Below, piece by piece: positions 46,305 through 54,717 of a stretch of 64,000 nt of DNA. Source of the stretch: Candidatus Geothermarchaeum rappei (GTDB lineage: Archaea; Thermoproteota; Nitrososphaeria; Geothermarchaeales; JDFR-13); assembly GCA_002011085.2 (NCBI GenBank), contig MTMB02000001.1, positions 105,820 to 169,819 of the forward strand, in the 5' to 3' direction. A model generated the notes under the pieces. It did not search any database, was not told where the DNA came from, and saw only the letters and a list, made by a program, of their open reading frames with translations. The position numbers and the translations under genes were made by a program. Position 1 is the stretch's first letter. The number at the start of each line of letters is the position of its first letter.

Positions 46305-46811
46305 TTGACTGAAAGAGCTGGTGTTGCTATAATCATCAAGGTCGTGGATGGGAGTAAGCATGTTCTCTTTGTAAAGAGATCTGCTGTGATTAACGATCCC
46401 TGGGCTGGACACATTGCTTTTCCAGGCGGCCACTTTAAAAACGAGGATAAAACCATTCTAAATACAGTTGTTAGAGAGGTCTTGGAGGAGACTGGGATAG
46501 ATTTAAAGAAATATGGAAACCTCCTCTTCATACTTCCCATAGCTACTCCGAGGAATAGGCCTGAGCTGAAGGTATATCCCTATGTATTTTCACTTGATGA
46601 GGATATCAAGCCTAAGTGTGGGGAGGAGATAGAGGCATGCTACTGGATCCCGCTTGAATCCCTTAGAGAAACGGATGTCGAGATCGGGCTGGGGGATGCT
46701 AAGAGGCTTGTTAAGGCATATGTATATGGTTTTGGTAGGAAGGAAGTGGTTATCTGGGGTTTGACCAAGAGAATCCTCGATAATTTGATTATGAGGATGG
46801 GCGGCGAATAA
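46305..46811 (+). CDS. Nudix hydrolase (CoA-pyrophosphatase-like)
   Basis: The Nudix box is present as FPGGHFKNEDKTILNTVVREVLEETGI, in the slightly lengthened form (P-G-G-x5-D-x8-R-E) seen in CoA diphosphatases. The flanking PIATPRNRPELKVYPYVF also fits that branch. The 168-residue length is usual. The start is a TTG with GAGGCG upstream; nearby ATGs at 46273 and 46289 are out of frame and soon stop. The substrate, CoA or another nucleoside diphosphate derivative, is inferred. Confidence 0.85.
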   Translation: MTERAGVAIIIKVVDGSKHVLFVKRSAVINDPWAGHIAFPGGHFKNEDKTILNTVVREVLEETGIDLKKYGNLLFILPIATPRNRPELKVYPYVFSLDEDIKPKCGEEIEACYWIPLESLRETDVEIGLGDAKRLVKAYVYGFGRKEVVIWGLTKRILDNLIMRMGGE

Positions 46812-46895
46812 AAATATTTCATATAAACAACTGATTTATAGGATGGCTAACGCCGTATTCTTTTCTTTTCATTAAAATTTTAAAATAAAACGTGG

Positions 46896-46908
46896 ATATT
46901 TATAAAAC
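46896..46908 (+). promoter_or_regulatory. TATA-like promoter element of the pot operon
   Basis: ATATTTATAAAAC lies about 90 bases before the potD ATG and would start a transcript near 46930 with a leader of about 65 bases. A 15-base odd palindrome TTAATTAATAATTAA at 46946-46960 lies inside that leader, or overlaps a second TATA-like run. It could be an operator, but the sequence is pure A/T. Confidence 0.3.
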
Positions 46909-46996
46909 ATTGTCTAAAAACATACCACAATTACTTAAATAATACTTAATTAATAATTAATACTAAATGGTAATGTGTATATGGGGTTGAATTATT

Positions 46997-48220
46997 ATGT
47001 CTGAGGCTGATGTCGGAAGACGTGGTTTTCTTAAAATAGCTTTTGCTGGAGCAACTGCCTTAGCTGTCGGCAGTGCCTTGGGATACTTTGCTCGAGAGGG
47101 TGAGGTCTCTACACTTAGGAGTGAGAATGAGGCTCTTAAGAAGAAGGTTGAGGAGCTTTCGAGTAGCCTGGGTGTTGAGGTACCTACTGAGACTCAGAAG
47201 AATCTCAATGTATATAACTGGACGTGGTATGCTAACCTGGCCCTAGTGGACCAGTGGGCTAAGGAGAATAATGTCAACCTAGTTTATGAGTTTTTCGAGG
47301 ATCTTGATACCGCAATTACAACAGTCACTACTGGCGCCGCTAACTATGATATAGTCGTGATCTCCGATAATGAGGCGCAGGAGCTCTGGAATGAGGGTTA
47401 TCTACAGTCTATAGACCTGGATAAGATCCCTAACTTTGAGTATCTCCCAGAAGGCTTCAAGGGCCTTCCATATGACCCTAATAATGAGTTTACAGTTGTA
47501 TATAGCTATGGTACAACGGGCTTAGGATATAACTCAGACGCTTGTCCAGAGGGAGTATCTAAGTGGGAGGATGTATTCGACGTTGATAACCCAGATAGTA
47601 TCATCAGGAGATACGCTGGTAAGGTTACTATGATGAGGGACTCATCTGAGACGATGGGTGCAGCAGCAATCTACCTAGGCTATGATATAGATACTACTGA
47701 TGAAAATGAGTTGAAGAATATAGCCGACCTACTAATCGCCCAGAAGCCTTATCTATACGGGTATGTGCAGACAGAGGACTATATGGATGAGCTTCCTGTT
47801 GCCGCTAGATACTGTATATCTCACGCTTGGAATGGGGATGTTGCAGGTATCGTATATGCCTCTGATGAGTATGAGGTCTATATTGAGAAGTACTATGAAA
47901 CCGTTAAGTACGTCGTGCCCGAGGAGGGTGCGATAGCTTGGTATGACAACTTTGTAATACCTAAGAATGCGAAGAATGTTGACGTAGCCCATGAATTCAT
48001 AAACTGGTTCCTACAACCCGAGGTATCAGCAATCCACACTATTACAATCAAATATCCATATCCAGCGGGTATCAAATATGTTCCTAAGGAGATCCTCGAG
48101 GACCCGATGATCTTCACACCTGAAGAGCTTTGGGACAAGCTCCATATTGGGCGTGCATTGACCCCAGAGGAGAAGGCTATTAGGGAGTCTTATTGGAACA
48201 TGGTAATGACAGCAACTTAA
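46997..48220 (+). CDS. potD: Spermidine/putrescine ABC transporter substrate-binding protein, Tat-exported
   Basis: This is the extracytoplasmic polyamine-binding protein of the PotABCD importer. Residues 7-13 (GRRGFLK) are a textbook twin-arginine motif, followed by a 20-residue hydrophobic helix without a lipobox cysteine, so the protein is exported folded and probably stays membrane-anchored. A short charged coiled coil (residues 37-55) forms a stalk. The binding domain starts at LNVYNWTWYANLALVDQWA, the usual PotD opening, and contains EDLDTAITTV and TTGLGYNSD. It heads the operon. Specificity for spermidine or putrescine is inferred from family. Confidence 0.9.
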   Translation: MSEADVGRRGFLKIAFAGATALAVGSALGYFAREGEVSTLRSENEALKKKVEELSSSLGVEVPTETQKNLNVYNWTWYANLALVDQWAKENNVNLVYEFFEDLDTAITTVTTGAANYDIVVISDNEAQELWNEGYLQSIDLDKIPNFEYLPEGFKGLPYDPNNEFTVVYSYGTTGLGYNSDACPEGVSKWEDVFDVDNPDSIIRRYAGKVTMMRDSSETMGAAAIYLGYDIDTTDENELKNIADLLIAQKPYLYGYVQTEDYMDELPVAARYCISHAWNGDVAGIVYASDEYEVYIEKYYETVKYVVPEEGAIAWYDNFVIPKNAKNVDVAHEFINWFLQPEVSAIHTITIKYPYPAGIKYVPKEILEDPMIFTPEELWDKLHIGRALTPEEKAIRESYWNMVMTAT

Positions 48221-48257
48221 CATAACTCTTCCCCTTTTTATTTTTGGTGAGTGGACA

Positions 48258-49178
48258 GTGAGCCACCGTCGAGAGCCTTGGTACATCACTATACTTGATC
48301 GTATCCGGAGTAGTAGGCGTATAAAGGTTTTCCTATTAGTTTTCCTCCCATTTATATACCTAATAATATTCTTCTTCGCACCCTTCATAATCGCGTTAAT
48401 GTATAGCCTAGGCATGTTCAAGCAAGTTGTATATGAATTTGTCTTCCAGCCCCAGATAAGCCTCGAATATTATTATAGGCTTTTTCAGTATCCCGGGGTG
48501 CTAGTAGCAATACAAAGGTCGTTTTACTATGCTATACTCACTACAGTAGGGACGTTTCTATTATCATATCCAGTGGCATATTACTTGGGAGTGAAGCTCC
48601 CGGATAAGTATCAGGAGATGGTTGTGCTAGTGTTATTCACCCCATTTTGGGTGAACTTCCTTCTCAGGATATATGGAATGAGATTTATTTTCCATGAGCT
48701 TGGTTTCCTAAACATGATCCTAACTACATTAGGTATAGTTAATGATCCTATTAAGATACTGGGTACAGATACTGCCGTCATACTAGTGATGATATACACC
48801 TATGTAATTCTAATGATTCTCCCTATTTATGGCGTCTTGGAGAAGCTGGATAAGGAGCTTCTGGAGGCAGCGGCTACCTTAGGCGCTTCCCCAGTAAAGA
48901 CTTTTCTCAAGGTAACTCTACCGCTCTCTGTACCAGGTATCCTAGCTGGATCACTGCTGGTCTTCATACCCGCTGTAGGCGAATTCGTGATACCCGAGCT
49001 TGTTGGTGGGGCTAATACCGTAACCCTAGGAACAGTGATATATAATTTCTTCCTAAGGGTTAAGGGTACTATGGGCTGGGGCCTAGGATCGGCTGCAGGG
49101 CTAATCTACATAGGTCTCATACTTGTATTAAGCTACCTATATATTAGGCTTGTCGGAGGGGAGATACGATTAGGATGA
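48258..49178 (+). CDS. potB: Polyamine ABC transporter permease PotB
   Basis: This 306-residue permease has six membrane helices and the binding-protein-dependent transport EAA loop ELLEAAATLGASPVKTFLKVTLPLSVPG, which contacts the ATPase PotA. Further PotB-type segments are FTPFWVNFLLRIYG and GEFVIPELVGG. It starts at GTG, 37 bases after potD, with GGTGAG upstream. Its stop overlaps the potC start in an ATGA arrangement. Confidence 0.93.
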   Translation: MSHRREPWYITILDRIRSSRRIKVFLLVFLPFIYLIIFFFAPFIIALMYSLGMFKQVVYEFVFQPQISLEYYYRLFQYPGVLVAIQRSFYYAILTTVGTFLLSYPVAYYLGVKLPDKYQEMVVLVLFTPFWVNFLLRIYGMRFIFHELGFLNMILTTLGIVNDPIKILGTDTAVILVMIYTYVILMILPIYGVLEKLDKELLEAAATLGASPVKTFLKVTLPLSVPGILAGSLLVFIPAVGEFVIPELVGGANTVTLGTVIYNFFLRVKGTMGWGLGSAAGLIYIGLILVLSYLYIRLVGGEIRLG

Positions 49179-49945
49179 AGATCACTGATTTAATACTAAA
49201 GATATACACGGTGTTTTTCCTAGCTGTAATATATCTACCTATTGCTATCCTTATTTTCTTCTCATTTAACGAGTCCAGGTCCAAGATAGTATTTACGGGT
49301 TTCACTCTAGAAAACTACTATAGCCTTATATCAAACTATGCTGTATGGGACTCTTTCTACAACTCTATATGGACGGCTATAGTAGTCACAGTTGTATCCG
49401 TATTCCTCGGGATAATGATCTCATACGGTGTTACTCGATATGAGTTCAAGGGTAAGAATATGCTTGATATCCTAATGCTAATCCCCATTATCATTCCGGA
49501 GATAGTTGAGGCCCTGACACTCCTAGTATTCCTGATAATATTAGGGATTAGACTAAGTCCATATACCGTGATAATTGGACATATTGCATTCGATATTTCA
49601 TTTGCATACATTGTTATTAAGGCCCGTATGGCTGGATATGACCCCCAGTTTGAGGAGGCGGCTAGGACACTTGGTGCTAATGAGATACAGACGTTTACAA
49701 AGGTGACGCTGCCAATTCTGATGCCTGGAATCGTCTCAGCAGCATTGATCGCGTTTCTCCAGAGCTACGACGACTTTATCAAGACGTTCTTCACCAGGCC
49801 ACCTGGCTTCACGACTCTCCCCGTGTATATATGGAACATGGCTTCTAGAAGGGGCTTCGCCCTTGATCTAAATGCTTTGGCGACTTTCATAGTCGTGATC
49901 TCGATCGTATTTGCATATGTGAGGTTGAAGGTTGAGAGGTGGTAG
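49175..49945 (+). CDS. potC: Polyamine ABC transporter permease PotC
   Basis: This 256-residue permease has six membrane helices and the EAA loop FEEAARTLGANEIQTFTKVTLPILMPGI. It also has the PotC-type FSFNES near residue 29 and FLQSYDDFIKTFFT near residue 196. It overlaps potB by four bases, and its last codons carry the GAGGTGG ribosome site for potA. The heterodimer of PotB and PotC forms the channel. Confidence 0.93.
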   Translation: MKITDLILKIYTVFFLAVIYLPIAILIFFSFNESRSKIVFTGFTLENYYSLISNYAVWDSFYNSIWTAIVVTVVSVFLGIMISYGVTRYEFKGKNMLDILMLIPIIIPEIVEALTLLVFLIILGIRLSPYTVIIGHIAFDISFAYIVIKARMAGYDPQFEEAARTLGANEIQTFTKVTLPILMPGIVSAALIAFLQSYDDFIKTFFTRPPGFTTLPVYIWNMASRRGFALDLNALATFIVVISIVFAYVRLKVERW

Positions 49946-49947
49946 TA

Positions 49948-51015
49948 TTGTCATATGCAGTTGAGCTTGAAAATATATCTAAGAGCTTTGGAGAGGTGCA
50001 GGCTGTTAAGAACGTATCTCTGAAGATTAGGAAGAATGAGTTCTTCTCCCTCCTCGGGCCAAGTGGCTGTGGAAAGACCACGACCCTAAGGATAATCGCT
50101 GGACTAGAGTTTCCAGATACTGGTAGAGTCATGTTAAATGATGAGGATGTAACTGATCTCCCAACGCATAAACGTAACATTGGGATGGTCTTTCAGACAC
50201 TTGCATTATTCCCCCATATGAATGTATATGATAACATTGCCTTCGGCCTGAGGATGAGGAAGGTCCCTGAGAGAGAGATTAGGCAGAGAGTTAAGGAGAT
50301 GCTTGAGATAGTTAGGATGGAGGGTTTCGAGAAGAGGAAGATCAACCAGCTTAGTGGGGGGCAGAGGCAGAGAGTAGCCTTGGCCAGGGCCCTGATTATT
50401 AAACCAGCTGTCCTACTCTTGGATGAGCCGTTGGGCGCTTTAGACCTGAAGATTAGGCAGCATATGATGGTGGAGCTAAAGAAGATTCAGAAGGAGGTTG
50501 GAACAACCTTTATATATGTTACACATGACCAGACTGAGGCCATGGTCATGTCCGATAGAATGGCTATTATGAAGGATGGGGTTATACAGCAGATTGGTTC
50601 CCCACATAATGTTTATATGCGGCCGGTGAACAAATTCGTGGCCCTCTTCATTGGAGACGCGATAAACTTCATTGAGGGAACCTATAAGGATAAGGGCGTC
50701 TTATCAACTGACCTAGGGGATCTCAAGGTGCCTGAATTATCGGGATATACCGGTAAAAGCGTTATTCTAGCTATTAGGCCAGAGAAGTTCTTCCTCGAGA
50801 ATAATATTCCCAGTGATATAGATAATGTGATAGAAGGACGGGTGATATTCTCCATATTTAGAGGTTCCTTCGTAGAGTATCGTGTTGAACTGGATAATGG
50901 ACAGGAGATGGTGATCTTCCAGCCTTATCTCGTAGCCGGCCAGAAAATATATGAAGATGGATCTAGAATTAAGATAGGGTGGTATAGAGACTCCGCTGTA
51001 ATACTTTCTCACTAG
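49948..51015 (+). CDS. potA: Polyamine ABC transporter ATPase PotA
   Basis: This 355-residue ATPase has Walker A GPSGCGKTT, the Q-loop VFQTLALFPHM, signature LSGGQRQR, Walker B VLLLDEPLGALD and the switch His in YVTHDQTEAM. The last 110 residues are the TOBE/MOP-like domain typical of PotA/MalK regulators, including the family sequences AIRPEKFFLE and EYRVELDNGQ. The TTG at 49948 is spaced properly from GAGGTGG; a GTG at 49939 is possible. It completes the potDBCA operon. Confidence 0.93.
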   Translation: MSYAVELENISKSFGEVQAVKNVSLKIRKNEFFSLLGPSGCGKTTTLRIIAGLEFPDTGRVMLNDEDVTDLPTHKRNIGMVFQTLALFPHMNVYDNIAFGLRMRKVPEREIRQRVKEMLEIVRMEGFEKRKINQLSGGQRQRVALARALIIKPAVLLLDEPLGALDLKIRQHMMVELKKIQKEVGTTFIYVTHDQTEAMVMSDRMAIMKDGVIQQIGSPHNVYMRPVNKFVALFIGDAINFIEGTYKDKGVLSTDLGDLKVPELSGYTGKSVILAIRPEKFFLENNIPSDIDNVIEGRVIFSIFRGSFVEYRVELDNGQEMVIFQPYLVAGQKIYEDGSRIKIGWYRDSAVILSH

Positions 51016-51017
51016 AG

Positions 51018-51719
51018 TCAGCGAATAATATATCCATATATTTTTCCACCGGAGGAGATATAATCGTTAAGGACCTCGGTGAAGTCCAGGTTCGCTAGGT
51101 TAGGGCGTTTATAAAGCCTCCTCTCCATCCACTTATATAACGAGCCTCTCAACAACATTATCCCATTGAATACATGCTCCGTCTCCTCCTTCCGGCTAAA
51201 CTTCCTAACTAGCTTACTCCTCCCTAGATGTACATATACAGGCTCCTCAACACCCTCCCTATTCCCTAGGAAAACTATATTGTACTTAAATTCGGGATAT
51301 AACAAGTCAATGATATTTAGTAAATCACCGCCTAGGTTTTTGGCGTCGCATATGGTTAGTATTCTATCCCTGGGGTTTACTATTGGAGCTAGAGATAGGA
51401 AGAGGCCTCCGCTATCATCTCCGCTAAACTCCTTTGTTACAATAACTACTCCCTTTGCAGTGAATTCAGTGAGCATCCTAACATATTCATACCTCAATTT
51501 ATCCATAACTATATAAAACATACCATAATCCTTCTTAATCAGGCATGATATCCTCTTCCTAAGGATTTTAATAGCATTATCCTGTGGGCTTTCCAGGAAT
51601 CCACTGTATATGAATAAACTGGCTTTTTTCATGTCAACCGAATATTTATTAATACCATCCACTTGTATAAGAAAATTTTTATTACCCGACGGGTAACTAA
51701 TAATAAATAGTCTTATCAT
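51018..51719 (-). CDS. Unknown protein, 233 residues, next to tRNA-Gly
   Basis: I do not recognise this soluble alpha/beta protein. Beta strands alternate with helices in its first 170 residues (IRLFIISYP, KASLFIYSGF, GMFYIVMDKL, GVVIVTKEFSG, DRILTICDAKNLGGDLLNIIDLLYPEF, YNIVFLGN), resembling a RecA- or KaiC-like or ATPase-derived fold without a clear P-loop. The frame extends 28 codons further upstream into the antisense of tRNA-Gly; the ATG at 51719 is the sensible start. It is divergent from the tRNA gene. It converges on potA with a 2-base gap. Confidence 0.65.
   Translation of the reverse strand: MIRLFIISYPSGNKNFLIQVDGINKYSVDMKKASLFIYSGFLESPQDNAIKILRKRISCLIKKDYGMFYIVMDKLRYEYVRMLTEFTAKGVVIVTKEFSGDDSGGLFLSLAPIVNPRDRILTICDAKNLGGDLLNIIDLLYPEFKYNIVFLGNREGVEEPVYVHLGRSKLVRKFSRKEETEHVFNGIMLLRGSLYKWMERRLYKRPNLANLDFTEVLNDYISSGGKIYGYIIR
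51699..51710 (+). promoter_or_regulatory. TATA-like element for tRNA-Gly
   Basis: AATAATAAATAG is centred about 24 bases upstream of the tRNA 5' end. It overlaps the first codons of the divergent protein gene whose ATG is at 51719. Confidence 0.35.
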
Positions 51720-51728
51720 ACTATAGAT

Positions 51729-51805
51729 GCGGCCGTGGTGTAGCCTGGTAGCACATCGGCCTTCCAAGCCGGGGGTCCCGGGTTCAAATCCCGGCGGCCG
51801 CACCA
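51729..51805 (+). tRNA. tRNA-Gly (anticodon TCC), CCA encoded
   Basis: The cloverleaf folds completely. The acceptor stem GCGGCCG pairs with CGGCCGC, the D arm is GTGT/GCAC, and the anticodon stem is TCGGC/GCCGG with loop CTTCCAA, placing TCC at 34-36. The T arm is CCGGG-TTCAAAT-CCCGG. The discriminator A at 51802 is followed by an encoded CCA (51803-51805). There is no intron. The GC-only acceptor and T stems point to a hyperthermophile. Confidence 0.96.
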
Positions 51806-51858
51806 GGTCTTAAATTGCTTATTACTTGGCTTCGAGTATTATATTACGGTGTTATATT

Positions 51859-52245
51859 TTGGTTATCGTTAGATGGAGTATCTGGGTGAGGGAGGAGGCT
51901 TCTAAAATCCTTGGTCTAAGACCTATGTCAGGAATTAGTGATGTAGGATCCAGTCTTCCTATTCGCGTGATAATTACGTTTACGGATGACAGGATATATG
52001 TTGAGTATTTCCTTCCCACCGGAAAGGAGATGTATCCGTATTTCCATGTTAGGGAGACATGGAGTTACTATGAGGATGCAGAGAATAGTTTTATAGATGT
52101 CTGGATAAAGGGGCATCTCCTACATAGATACTTTGACAATGGCTTGGTTGAGATAGAAGTCTCAAGTGACAATAGATACGCATATGCCGAGTATGAATAT
52201 GGGAGGAGGAAGACCCGGCTGTATGCATATACTACTCATGAATAA
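51859..52245 (+). CDS. Unknown protein, about 128 residues
   Basis: I do not recognise this protein. It is beta-rich, aromatic and acidic, with segments such as IRVIITFTDDRIYVEYFLP, WSYYEDAENSFIDVWIKGHLLHRYF and RYAYAEYEYGRRKTRLYAY, suggesting a small beta-sandwich. No ATG is available; TTG at 51859 (LVIVRWSIW) is the best start, and TTG at 51826 is also in frame. It follows tRNA-Gly and overlaps the end of the convergent ligase gene by 10 bases. Confidence 0.55.
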   Translation: MVIVRWSIWVREEASKILGLRPMSGISDVGSSLPIRVIITFTDDRIYVEYFLPTGKEMYPYFHVRETWSYYEDAENSFIDVWIKGHLLHRYFDNGLVEIEVSSDNRYAYAEYEYGRRKTRLYAYTTHE

Positions 52246-53663
52246 CCTTTATTATTTAAATAATTTGATATCAGGATTGAGAATCTCTCCAGAGGCTTTC
52301 TCACCTCGAGAATCCTGTCCCCTTTACTTAGGGGGATATATCCCTCTCTAGTGTATAGTATGTGTCTGGCATATATCGTCTTAATCTCCTTAAGCAAGCC
52401 CTTCTCCGCCATATACTCCATAGAGTATTGAATCATGTGTATTCCATGGTAGTCTCCTGGTTCAATCCTCTTCCTTCTTCCATCAAGTGTATAGACATAT
52501 CTATTATCTGTCACCCTAATCTTTAGCCAATGATGTCCTGTAAGCCTATATTCAGTTAGCTGGGGGTTTTCATCGACGACTTTAATCCTCTTCTTAGACT
52601 GCTCTGGGACACCGTGCTTAAGGCTTGTCTTAAACATGTACCCAACCTGCTCCAGGTATTTCTCGACGATGCCAGCAACCTCCTCAATCCTCTCCTTGAA
52701 TGTTCGTCCATCCTCAGCTATTCCATTTACGCCGTTTGTAATAGCTTCCCACCTCAATCTACTCAGGTTTCTACGGGGCTTCAACTTCCAATTTCTCCTA
52801 TACCTCACTATCCCATCCATTATAATCCCGAGTATAAGGAGGATCGTGTCATGCAGATAATCGGTATCAAGCTGATTATCTATGAACCTCGCTTCTATCC
52901 TAGTGGTCTCAGGATCTTTAAACATATCCTCTAATATATTCGTTACAGGCCCTCTAATAGCAAGGTCGACGAGCCTATCTCCCTCTGGATTCACCTCTAT
53001 CCTACGGATATACCTCCTTATCTTCTCGAAGACCACTCCATATCTAAACCTACTCCTAACTGCAGGGGGAATCACACGGATTGGCCTAACGACTATCTGG
53101 CTATACGGTGTCTCCTTCAAGACCTTGCTATACATAAGCCTATTGGATGCATATCCAGTGTACACCCCATTCATCATAGGTGTATTCGCTGTTATAGCTA
53201 TCAGCTCGGGGAGATGGTTTCTCAAGTGGTTGGCGACGTAGTTTAGCATATTTAATGGGGGCCTCTGCATACCCTCCTCCTTAAACGAGATATTTATGTG
53301 TGTACCATTTATTGGTAGAGGAGTGCTCTGTATTGGATGCATACTAAGGTAACCCAGTATAAGGCCGTTTTCCTCAGCATTCTGCCCCAGTATCTCACGG
53401 CTAAACCTAATTGTCTCAAGTAACTCTGATAGTGGAAGCGGCCTCGTGACATATTCTATCTGGGTCGGGCTAGGCTCCCACTGTAGCCCCATCAGCCTTT
53501 TTCTAATATCCATTAGGAACTCCTTACTATCCCTCAGCTTCTTCAACAGACTCTCAGCTACACGATATGCATGTGGAGTTAGAAATCCCTCGTCGTTCAG
53601 TGTAAAGGCCTCCTCCTCGATACCCACATAGAACTCGTATTGATCAAGTAGTTTCATAGACAT
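52236..53663 (-). CDS. Carboxylate-amine ligase, GCS2 (YbdK-like) family
   Basis: This protein belongs to the glutamate-cysteine ligase family 2 of ATP-dependent ligases with a glutamine-synthetase-like fold. The 475-residue sequence opens with YEFYVGIEEEAFTLN, where the Glu triplet binds metal, and contains QWEPSPTQIEYVTRPLPLSEL, NGTHINISF and TRIEARFIDNQ, all at family positions. Substrates of these archaeal proteins are unknown; amide-bond formation with glutamate or a related acid is inferred. The ATG at 53663 is two bases after the stop of the amidohydrolase-like gene and follows GGAGG at a good distance, so the two are one operon. An in-frame reading from 53705 overlaps the upstream gene. 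Confidence 0.85.
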   Translation of the reverse strand: MSMKLLDQYEFYVGIEEEAFTLNDEGFLTPHAYRVAESLLKKLRDSKEFLMDIRKRLMGLQWEPSPTQIEYVTRPLPLSELLETIRFSREILGQNAEENGLILGYLSMHPIQSTPLPINGTHINISFKEEGMQRPPLNMLNYVANHLRNHLPELIAITANTPMMNGVYTGYASNRLMYSKVLKETPYSQIVVRPIRVIPPAVRSRFRYGVVFEKIRRYIRRIEVNPEGDRLVDLAIRGPVTNILEDMFKDPETTRIEARFIDNQLDTDYLHDTILLILGIIMDGIVRYRRNWKLKPRRNLSRLRWEAITNGVNGIAEDGRTFKERIEEVAGIVEKYLEQVGYMFKTSLKHGVPEQSKKRIKVVDENPQLTEYRLTGHHWLKIRVTDNRYVYTLDGRRKRIEPGDYHGIHMIQYSMEYMAEKGLLKEIKTIYARHILYTREGYIPLSKGDRILEVRKPLERFSILISNYLNNKGYS

Positions 53664-53664
53664 C

Positions 53665-54600
53665 CTATGCCACCTCCGTAATAAACTTTGAAATAGCCTT
53701 GACAAGTTTCCTCCTCATCCTCTTCCTGGCAGAGGAGCTTATCTCTAGCTGCAGAGCCTCATTCCTACGTGGCAATGAATGATATCTTATTATGTCTCCC
53801 CCAGAGAGCCTAATGTCTTCATATTTATACGTGATCCCATGTTCATCGAGTATATTAATAAGCTTCTTAAGTGTTCTATTGGAGGCTGTCATACCATTGG
53901 CCCATCCAACCTCAATATCAACGTCGTCTCCCTCCTTTCCATGGAGGTCAATTAGTATCCTTATATTCCCTTCTCTAATGACCTTACTTATCACTCTCCT
54001 ATATGGCGTGAGCCTAGAATAATCTCTATTATAATCTACATAGACCCTCGATATCGTACTATATATTAGATGACATTGTGTCTTGGACGCTATCTCCCTA
54101 CCGAGTGGAAGAGTGCCCTTATCATGTAGGGGCGGTTTTGCATGTGGTATACTAATCAGGCATTGTCTTGAGCCGGGTATGTATCTATATCCTTTAGCAA
54201 GTTTCTCAATTGGATATGTAAATAACATGTTTGGAGGCTTTGTTGATGCGACTTTCCCACCTGCACCGGTTGAAATGACCTCGCTTATCTCCATAATACC
54301 CTTTTCAATCGAGCTACTCAGCTCCCGGATATACTCTAGGATATCCTCATCCCTAGGGATGTCATCTAATAGATATAGTCCTATAGGGAAATACCTATGA
54401 ACTACATTTTCCTCATGGGGGATGCTGCTAATTATCTTGATTTCCTCCTTAATCCTCCTATATATGTTATTCAAGTCCTCGGGATCTCTTTTTCTAACGA
54501 GTATCTCCTCAAACTGATTTAGCAAGGCATATAGTCTAATCGCCTGAACTATGGGCTTTATATCTATATCGCTTTTCTCGGGATAATGTATAAAGCTCAT
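53665..54600 (-). CDS. N-formylglutamate-amidohydrolase-like metalloenzyme
   Basis: The C-terminal 200 residues carry the pattern of the N-formylglutamate amidohydrolase fold: CLISIPHAKPPLHDKGT (first His), YVDYNRDYSR, LIDLHGKEGDDVDIEVGW (Asp-x-His) and ALQLEISSSAR (Glu near the end). The first 110 residues are helical and unlike the standard enzyme. The usual family reaction is hydrolysis of N-formyl- or N-acyl-glutamate amides. Here it is coupled to a carboxylate-amine ligase one base downstream, so a make-and-break pair on the same kind of amide is possible. The true substrate is unknown. Confidence 0.75.
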   Translation of the reverse strand: MSFIHYPEKSDIDIKPIVQAIRLYALLNQFEEILVRKRDPEDLNNIYRRIKEEIKIISSIPHEENVVHRYFPIGLYLLDDIPRDEDILEYIRELSSSIEKGIMEISEVISTGAGGKVASTKPPNMLFTYPIEKLAKGYRYIPGSRQCLISIPHAKPPLHDKGTLPLGREIASKTQCHLIYSTISRVYVDYNRDYSRLTPYRRVISKVIREGNIRILIDLHGKEGDDVDIEVGWANGMTASNRTLKKLINILDEHGITYKYEDIRLSGGDIIRYHSLPRRNEALQLEISSSARKRMRRKLVKAISKFITEVA

Positions 54601-54610
54601 CGCTATCCAC

Positions 54611-54683
54611 CCCTAGTAGTTATAATGCTGTTGTCTAGGGAGTTCCAGTAGCTGGAGCAGGGGGTTTATAGGAATATAAACCC
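54611..54683 (-). promoter_or_regulatory. Three inverted repeats upstream of the amidohydrolase-ligase operon, one spanning a TATA box
   Basis: GGGTTTATA (54662-54670) and TATAAACCC (54675-54683) form a perfect 9-bp repeat around a 4-base centre, and each arm contains a TATA-like core. TCCAG (54644-54648) pairs with CTGGA (54652-54656), and CCCTAG (54611-54616) pairs with CTAGGG (54635-54640). Read on the minus strand, a TATA in the first repeat would start transcription near 54650, so the repeat suits an operator and the other two could fold in the leader. Confidence 0.5.
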
Positions 54684-54717
54684 GTATCTAATAATTCCAC
54701 GCAAACAAATATATTTT

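Noticed and set aside
46946-46960. Palindrome TTAATTAATAATTAA upstream of potD
   Set aside because: Pure A/T sequence in an AT-rich leader makes chance symmetry likely. It is kept only as a note under the promoter.
51682-51696. 15-base odd palindrome TTACCCGACGGGTAA near tRNA-Gly
   Set aside because: It falls within codons 8-13 of the minus-strand protein gene, and a coding explanation is sufficient.
51720-51803. Upstream extension of the protein gene at 51018-51719 into the tRNA-Gly antisense strand
   Set aside because: The extra 28 codons read through the tRNA complement, so a coding function there is implausible.
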